A stretch of 64,000 nt of DNA, from the NCBI GenBank assembly GCA_030426685.1, contig JAUHYC010000004.1, positions 109,403 through 173,402 of the forward strand, written 5' to 3'. The DNA comes from Alphaproteobacteria bacterium. Lineage in GTDB: Bacteria; Pseudomonadota; Alphaproteobacteria; Rhodobacterales; Rhodobacteraceae. The notes under the pieces are model-generated. The model saw only the letters and a program-made list of their open reading frames with translations. It was not told the DNA's origin and did no database searches. The translations under genes and the position numbers were made by a program. This document shows, piece after piece, positions 59,314 to 64,000 of the stretch; position 1 is the first letter of the stretch, and the number at the start of each line of letters is the position of its first letter.

Positions 59314-60273
59314 ATGCCAACAAACATCTTCACCGGCACTATGCCTGCCCTGATGACCCCCTGCACAGCCGACCGGGAGCCGGATTTCGATGCGTTGGTT
59401 CGCAAGGGGGAGGAGATGATCGCCGCCGGCATGTCAGCGGTCGTCTATTGCGGTTCGATGGGTGATTGGCCCTTGCTGACCGACGGGCAGCGAATGAAAG
59501 GCGTTGAGCGGTTGATCAAGGCCGGCCTGCCGGTGGTCGTTGGAACAGGGGCAATCAATACGAAATCTGCTGTTGCCCATGCTGCCCATGCACAGGAATT
59601 GGGTGCTGCGGGGCTGATGGTGATCCCGCGGGTGTTATCGCGCGGCAGTTCTCCGGCGGCGCAGAAAAACCATTTCAAAGCCATTCTCGATGCGGCCCCG
59701 GATGTGCCCGCAATCATCTACAACAGCCCCTATTACGGTTTCACCACACGCGCCGATCTTTTCTTTGCGCTGCGTGCCGAACACTCCAACCTGGTCGGGT
59801 TCAAGGAATTCGGCGGCAAGGATGATCTGCGCTATGCGGCGGAAAACATCACCAGCCAGGACGATCAGGTGACCCTGATGGTAGGTGTCGATACCGAAGT
59901 TTACCACGGCTTCGTAAATTGCGGCGCGACCGGGTCAATAACCGGGATCGGCACCGCTTTGCCGCGTGAGGCGCTTTTGTTGGCCGCCCTCTCTCAGAAA
60001 GCTGCAGCAGGCCATGCCGAAGCCCGCCAACGCGCGCAGGAGCTGACTGAGGCGTTCCATGTCCTCTCCAGCTTTGATGAGGGTCCTGATCTGGTGCTGT
60101 ACTACAAGCATCTTCTGGTGCTGAACGGGGAGCCGGAATATCGTCTGCATTTCAACGAAACCGATGCGTTGACCGACTCTCAGAGAAATTATTGCGAGCA
60201 ACAATACGCGCTTTTCCGCAATTGGTTTGCTGATTGGTCGCGACAGGGTGGGGTGATTGCTGAGTGCGTGTGA
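59314..60273 (+). CDS. DapA-family lyase, probable pyrroline-4-hydroxy-2-carboxylate deaminase
   Basis: This 319-residue dihydrodipicolinate-synthase-family TIM barrel has GGAGATC before the ATG at 59314; the frame open to 59194 lacks support. The Schiff-base lysine is in LVGFKEFGG (Lys164) and the catalytic tyrosine in IIYNSPYYGF. GSMGDWPLLT replaces the GTTGE loop of true DapA. In bacterial hydroxyproline catabolism a DapA-family deaminase converts pyrroline-4-hydroxy-2-carboxylate to 2-oxoglutarate semialdehyde. The epimerase and D-amino-acid dehydrogenase genes that follow make this the best assignment. It overlaps the epimerase gene by 10 bp. Confidence 0.85.
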   Translation: MPTNIFTGTMPALMTPCTADREPDFDALVRKGEEMIAAGMSAVVYCGSMGDWPLLTDGQRMKGVERLIKAGLPVVVGTGAINTKSAVAHAAHAQELGAAGLMVIPRVLSRGSSPAAQKNHFKAILDAAPDVPAIIYNSPYYGFTTRADLFFALRAEHSNLVGFKEFGGKDDLRYAAENITSQDDQVTLMVGVDTEVYHGFVNCGATGSITGIGTALPREALLLAALSQKAAAGHAEARQRAQELTEAFHVLSSFDEGPDLVLYYKHLLVLNGEPEYRLHFNETDALTDSQRNYCEQQYALFRNWFADWSRQGGVIAECV

Positions 60274-61193
60274 TCGACAGCCATACCGGCGGTGAACCTA
60301 CGCGTGTCATTCTGGACGGCGCCCCCGATCTGGGTACGGGCCCGCTGTCGGAGCGCGCCCGCAGGTTGGCGACCGAGCACGAGGGGTTCTATCGCTCGGT
60401 CATGCTGGAACCACGCGGACAGCCCGCAATGGTTGGTGCATTGCTGGTTGAGCCGGTAGACCCGACCTGCGTCACCGGAGTGATCTATTTTGACGTCGAT
60501 GCGGTTTTGGGCATGTGTGGCCATGGCACAATCGGTCTGACGGTGACGCTGGCGCATCTGGGACGGATCGGAGTCGGCGTTCACCGCATCGAAACACCTG
60601 CTGGCGTGGTGACGGTCGAACTTCATGATGGCAATACCGTCACGGTCACCAGTATCGAAAGCCGCCGGGTGCAGCGGGATGTGTCGCTGGACGTTCCCGG
60701 CTATGGTGCGGTAACCGGCGATATTGCCTATGGCGGCAACTGGTTCTTTATCGTTGATCCCAGCCCCATTCCGGTGATCCCCGACAATATCGGCGCGATG
60801 ACCGAGTTGACCATCGGGATCCGAAACGCCTCGATCGCTGCAAGGGCAGGAGGCGAGCGCGGAGAGCCCGTAGACCACGTGATTTTGCAAGGTGACTCGC
60901 CCAACGGGGCACACAGCCGCAATTTCGTGTTGTGCCCGGATAACAATTACGACCGCTCGCCCTGCGGCACCGGTAGCTCGGCCCGGTTGGCGTGTCTGGC
61001 GGCGGATGGTCGATTGGCTGCGGGTGAAGAGATCGTGCAGGAAAGTGTGATTGGCAGTTCATATCGCCTGTCTTATCGGCCAGGTCCAAATGGCGGTGTG
61101 ATCCCCCGGATCACGGGGCAGGCTTTTGTCATGTCCGAGGCAAAGCTGAAATTTGACAGCCAGGACCCGTTCCGCGCGGGGATCGAAATATGA
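60264..61193 (+). CDS. 4-hydroxyproline 2-epimerase (proline racemase family)
   Basis: This 309-residue enzyme begins at a GTG overlapping the DapA-family stop. The proline racemase fold shows RVIDSHTGGEPTRV, the first catalytic cysteine in LGMCGHGTIG (Cys85) and the second in [13 protein letters not shown] (Cys234). The Cys/Cys pair and the H-G-T context fit 4-hydroxyproline epimerase, which converts trans-4-hydroxy-L-proline to cis-4-hydroxy-D-proline. The product is the substrate for the FAD dehydrogenase encoded next, with a four-base overlap. Proline racemase is the less likely alternative. Confidence 0.9.
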   Translation: MRVIDSHTGGEPTRVILDGAPDLGTGPLSERARRLATEHEGFYRSVMLEPRGQPAMVGALLVEPVDPTCVTGVIYFDVDAVLGMCGHGTIGLTVTLAHLGRIGVGVHRIETPAGVVTVELHDGNTVTVTSIESRRVQRDVSLDVPGYGAVTGDIAYGGNWFFIVDPSPIPVIPDNIGAMTELTIGIRNASIAARAGGERGEPVDHVILQGDSPNGAHSRNFVLCPDNNYDRSPCGTGSSARLACLAADGRLAAGEEIVQESVIGSSYRLSYRPGPNGGVIPRITGQAFVMSEAKLKFDSQDPFRAGIEI

Positions 61194-62425
61194 CCGGGGT
61201 CGTTGTCATCGGCGCTGGTGTGATCGGCATCACCATTGCGCTGGAATTGCAGCGCCGGGGGCACTCTGTCCGCGTGCTGGACCGCAAAGGCGTCGCCGCC
61301 GAGACCTCTGCCGGGAACGCTGGTGCCTTCGCCTTCACTGAGGTTGAGCCGTTGGCGACACCAGGCATTATGCGCAAAGCTCCGAAATGGTTGCTGGACC
61401 CCCTTGGCCCATTGTCGATTCCACCCGCTTATGCACTACAGATTGCGCCGTGGATGTACCGCTTTTGGCGCGCCAGCCGACCTGACCGATATGAAAACCT
61501 GCTGAATGCTCAGGCACAGTTGATGGAGCTGTCTTCGGCTGCGCTGGAACGATTGATCACCTGGGTCGGTGGCGAATGGATGATGCAGCGCGACGGGCAG
61601 ATGCAGCTTTATGAAAGCGAGACAGAGTTCCGGGCCAGCCTGCCCACATGGGAGTTGCGCCGCCATCACGGGATCGAATTTGAGCTGTTGGAAACTGCGA
61701 CGGAGATTGCCGAGAGGCAGCCCGGCCTCAGCCCCCGCTTCACCCACGCAGGATTCACCCCGGGCTGGCTGAACACGGTCGATCCCAAAGCCTGGGTCGA
61801 ACATCTTGCGCAGGCCTTTCAAGCGCGCGGAGGGCTGATCGAACTATGCGACATCCGCGCGTTGAAACCTTTCGAAGGCGGCATCGAGATCACCCACACC
61901 GAGGGCAGCATGTCAGCCCGTCACGCGGTGATCGCGGCGGGTGCGTGGTCGCATCATCTGGCAAGATCGCTGGGCGATAGCATCCCTCTCGAGACTGAAC
62001 GCGGGTACAACACGACATTGCCGGAAGGGGCCTTCGATCTGCGCATGCATCTGACGTTTTCTCGCCACGGCTTTGTTGCCAGCCGGATCAACGGGGGTGT
62101 GCGTGTTGGGGGTGCGGTTGAGCTTGGCGGCTTGAAACTGCCGCCAAATTACAAACGCGCCGACATCCTCCTGAAGAAGGCGGCACAGTTTCTTCCAGGG
62201 CTCAAAACCGAAGGTGGCACACAGTGGATGGGATATCGCCCCTCATTGCCCGACAGTATCCCGGTGATCGGTACCTCCACTCATGCGCCAAACGCTTTTT
62301 ATGCCTTCGGTCACGGTCATCTGGGCCTGACCCAATCCGCGGGAACTGCCGAATTGATCGGTACCATGATTGATGGCCAGACGCCGCCGATCTCACCACT
62401 CGCCTTTTCCGCCAACCGTTTCTGA
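61190..62425 (+). CDS. FAD-dependent D-amino-acid dehydrogenase (DadA family), probable D-hydroxyproline dehydrogenase
   Basis: This 411-residue DAO-fold flavoprotein has [18 protein letters not shown] (FAD Rossmann loop), [13 protein letters not shown], the central [11 protein letters not shown] and C-terminal [15 protein letters not shown] with [19 protein letters not shown]. These match DadA-type dehydrogenases. Here the substrate is probably cis-4-hydroxy-D-proline made by the epimerase, giving pyrroline-4-hydroxy-2-carboxylate for the DapA-family deaminase. It is a single-subunit enzyme; no HcnABC-like small subunits are present. It overlaps the epimerase gene by four bases. Confidence 0.9.
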   Translation: MTGVVVIGAGVIGITIALELQRRGHSVRVLDRKGVAAETSAGNAGAFAFTEVEPLATPGIMRKAPKWLLDPLGPLSIPPAYALQIAPWMYRFWRASRPDRYENLLNAQAQLMELSSAALERLITWVGGEWMMQRDGQMQLYESETEFRASLPTWELRRHHGIEFELLETATEIAERQPGLSPRFTHAGFTPGWLNTVDPKAWVEHLAQAFQARGGLIELCDIRALKPFEGGIEITHTEGSMSARHAVIAAGAWSHHLARSLGDSIPLETERGYNTTLPEGAFDLRMHLTFSRHGFVASRINGGVRVGGAVELGGLKLPPNYKRADILLKKAAQFLPGLKTEGGTQWMGYRPSLPDSIPVIGTSTHAPNAFYAFGHGHLGLTQSAGTAELIGTMIDGQTPPISPLAFSANRF

Positions 62426-62435
62426 GCGAGGTCTC

Positions 62436-63458
62436 ATGCGCAGTAGCAAAACCATCCACGTGGTCTCAGCCCATGCCGAAGGTGAAGTTGGCGATGTGAT
62501 CGTCGGTGGCGTCGCGCCCCCACCGGGTGAGACGGTTTGGGACCAACGGAATTTCATCGACCAAGACCAGACGCTGCGCCGCTTTATCCTGAACGAGCCG
62601 CGTGGCGGCGTGTTTCGCCACGTTAACCTGCTGGTGCCGCCGAAGCATCCGGATGCGGACGCAGGTTTCATCATTATGGAGCCTGAAGACACGCCACCCA
62701 TGTCGGGTTCAAATTCGATCTGCGTGTCGACAGTGCTGCTCGACAGCGGAATCATCTCAATGCAGGAGCCTGAGACGCATCTGACGCTGGAGGCCCCCGG
62801 CGGGCTGGTTCGCGTGCGCGCTGAGTGCCGCAATGGCAAGGCCGAGCGTATCTATGTTCAGAATGTCCCCAGCTTTGCCGACCGGCTGGACGCGCGGATC
62901 GAGGTTGAAGGGATCGGCAGCTTGCGCGTCGATACAGCTTTTGGCGGCGACAGCTTTGTGATCGTCGACGCCGCCGATCTGGGCTTTGACCTGACCCCGG
63001 ATGAAGGCGCTGATCTTGCCCGAACAGGTGCGCGGATCACCGATGCGGCCAACGAACAACTGGGTTTCAGCCACCCCGTCAAGGATTGGAACCATATCTC
63101 ATTCTGCCAGATCGCCGGACCACTGCAACGGGACGGCGGGGTACTGAGCGGTCGAAATACGGTGGCTATCAAACCCGGCAAGCTTGACCGGTCCCCTTGC
63201 GGTACCGGGGCCTCGGCGCGGATGGCGGTTCTGCTGGCCAAGGGGCAGATGTCTGCGGATGATCGATATCACGCGCGATCGGTGATCGACAGTGAGTTTC
63301 GCTGCCGGATCGTCGGCCAGCACGATCTGAACGGGCGCGGTGCCATCACCCCCGAAATCTCGGGGCGCGGCTGGATCACCGGCACGCATCAGCACATGCT
63401 GGACCCGGACGATCCATGGCCCGGCGGCTATAGGTTGAGCGATACCTGGGGCGCATGA
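62436..63458 (+). CDS. Proline racemase paralogue with Ser/Cys active-site pair
   Basis: This 340-residue protein starts at the ATG at 62436 after GAGCGAGG. It has the proline racemase fold ([34 protein letters not shown]), but the first catalytic position is serine (Ser90 in MSGSNSIC) instead of cysteine. The second cysteine is kept (Cys255 in [13 protein letters not shown]). The superfamily includes Cys/Cys racemases and epimerases and Cys/Thr trans-3-hydroxyproline dehydratases; Ser/Cys members are less well characterised. In this operon a role on another hydroxyproline isomer is plausible. It is 10 bp after the dehydrogenase and one base before the GntR gene. Confidence 0.85.
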   Translation: MRSSKTIHVVSAHAEGEVGDVIVGGVAPPPGETVWDQRNFIDQDQTLRRFILNEPRGGVFRHVNLLVPPKHPDADAGFIIMEPEDTPPMSGSNSICVSTVLLDSGIISMQEPETHLTLEAPGGLVRVRAECRNGKAERIYVQNVPSFADRLDARIEVEGIGSLRVDTAFGGDSFVIVDAADLGFDLTPDEGADLARTGARITDAANEQLGFSHPVKDWNHISFCQIAGPLQRDGGVLSGRNTVAIKPGKLDRSPCGTGASARMAVLLAKGQMSADDRYHARSVIDSEFRCRIVGQHDLNGRGAITPEISGRGWITGTHQHMLDPDDPWPGGYRLSDTWGA

Positions 63459-63459
63459 G

Positions 63460-64000
63460 ATGGGACCAAAACGCACCATAACCCGGCAAAGCCTGCCAGA
63501 CGTGATCGCAGGCGACCTGCGCGAACGAATTCTGAGCGGTGACCTCTCTGAGGGCGAAACCATTCGGCAAGAAGCGCTGGCCGAGGAATACGACGTCTCG
63601 CGCATGCCTGTACGCGAGGCGTTGAAACAACTGGATGCCGAGGGGCTGGTGGTGCTGACCAATAATCGCGGCGCATCGGTCACCGAGCATTCATTGGATG
63701 AGATCGCTGAGATTTTCGACCTGCGCGTCTTGCTTGAGGTTGATCTGTTCCGCCACGCCATACCGGCGATGACCACGGTACATTTTGCCAAATGCAAAGA
63801 TATCCTGCAGCAGATGGAGGCATCATATGATGCCAATGACGTCAGCCAGTGGGGTGCTCTGAACCATCGCTTCCACGAAGCACTCTATTCAGCGGCCGGA
63901 CGAAGCCTGACCAACGATCTGCTGTATCGGGTGTCCCTGCAATCCGATCGCTACATCCGGATGCATCTGAGCGTGACACAGCAGCGCGGACAGGCGCGCA
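63460..64000 (+). CDS. GntR-family regulator (FCD subfamily), 3' end outside window
   Basis: Open from the ATG at 63460 to the window edge (180 codons; C-terminus missing). The GntR winged helix is clear: IRQEALAEEYDVSRMPVREALKQLDAEGLV. It is followed by the start of an FCD domain (LDEIAEIFDLRVLLEVDLFRHAI; NHRFHEALYSAAGR). One base separates it from the racemase paralogue, so it belongs to the hydroxyproline operon and is its probable regulator. It would act at the palindrome-like site near 59260 by inference. Confidence 0.9.
   Translation, partial: MGPKRTITRQSLPDVIAGDLRERILSGDLSEGETIRQEALAEEYDVSRMPVREALKQLDAEGLVVLTNNRGASVTEHSLDEIAEIFDLRVLLEVDLFRHAIPAMTTVHFAKCKDILQQMEASYDANDVSQWGALNHRFHEALYSAAGRSLTNDLLYRVSLQSDRYIRMHLSVTQQRGQAR

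Overview
The window is GC-rich, gene-dense chromosomal DNA. Its gene content and protein sequences most resemble an alphaproteobacterium of the Rhodobacteraceae (Roseobacter group). The pointers are osmolyte and organosulfonate catabolism (dimethylglycine-type dehydrogenase, CuyA, an HpsN-like dehydrogenase, TauABC-type uptake), a De Ley-Doudoroff galactose route and hydroxyproline catabolism. This placement is inference from protein resemblance only. I saw no rRNA, tRNA, CRISPR array, insertion sequence or prophage genes.

Layout. 1-2.6 kb: an edge-truncated M29-like gene diverges from a LysR regulator and a VanA-type Rieske oxygenase. 2.7-10 kb is the most unusual part. A 911-residue protein joins an SGNH esterase, a trypsin-like protease and an endonuclease/exonuclease/phosphatase domain, each with its catalytic residues intact. 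It lies beside an orphan membrane protein and a divergent three-gene operon of unrecognised membrane or secreted proteins. 10.1-16.1 kb: a ThDP-dependent enzyme, a 941-residue catalase-like/alpha-dioxygenase (cyclooxygenase superfamily) fusion and an unidentified partner form a probable fatty-acid oxidation (oxylipin or alpha-oxidation) operon. 16.1-18.2 kb: cysK flanked by decayed sequence, including a frameshifted winged-helix regulator.

18.3-23.9 kb: a GntR regulator with a perfect palindromic operator controls a tight operon for an unknown flavin-monooxygenase pathway (DUF1185-like protein, alpha/beta hydrolase, flavin reductase with a Nudix-like tail, LLM monooxygenase, aldehyde dehydrogenase). 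23.9-31.3 kb: CaiD-like hydratase, ADP-forming acyl-CoA ligase, acyl-CoA dehydrogenase, a GlxA/AraC regulator and a dimethylglycine/sarcosine dehydrogenase, consistent with carnitine or gamma-butyrobetaine breakdown to glycine betaine and its demethylation. 31.5-34.7 kb: an ECF42-type sigma factor with its DGPF partner and three small stress-type proteins. 34.7-42.2 kb: an organosulfonate locus (HpsN-like dehydrogenase, Asp/Glu-racemase-like protein, CuyA, LysR with an elaborate operator, TauABC-like transporter whose permease carries an extracytoplasmic insert).

42.2-59.1 kb: a galactoside regulon. ABC uptake, GH4 and GH42 galactosidases and the oxidative galactose route (SDR dehydrogenase, SMP-30 lactonase, IlvD/Edd dehydratase, DgoK, DgoA) occupy one long, translationally coupled leftward operon. 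It ends in a pseudo-GH1/glucokinase fusion, a fructokinase and a mannose/lyxose isomerase. A divergent IclR regulator and MalK-type ATPase complete it. 59.3-64 kb: a hydroxyproline operon (DapA-family deaminase, 4-hydroxyproline epimerase, D-amino-acid dehydrogenase, a Ser/Cys proline-racemase paralogue, and a GntR regulator cut by the window edge).
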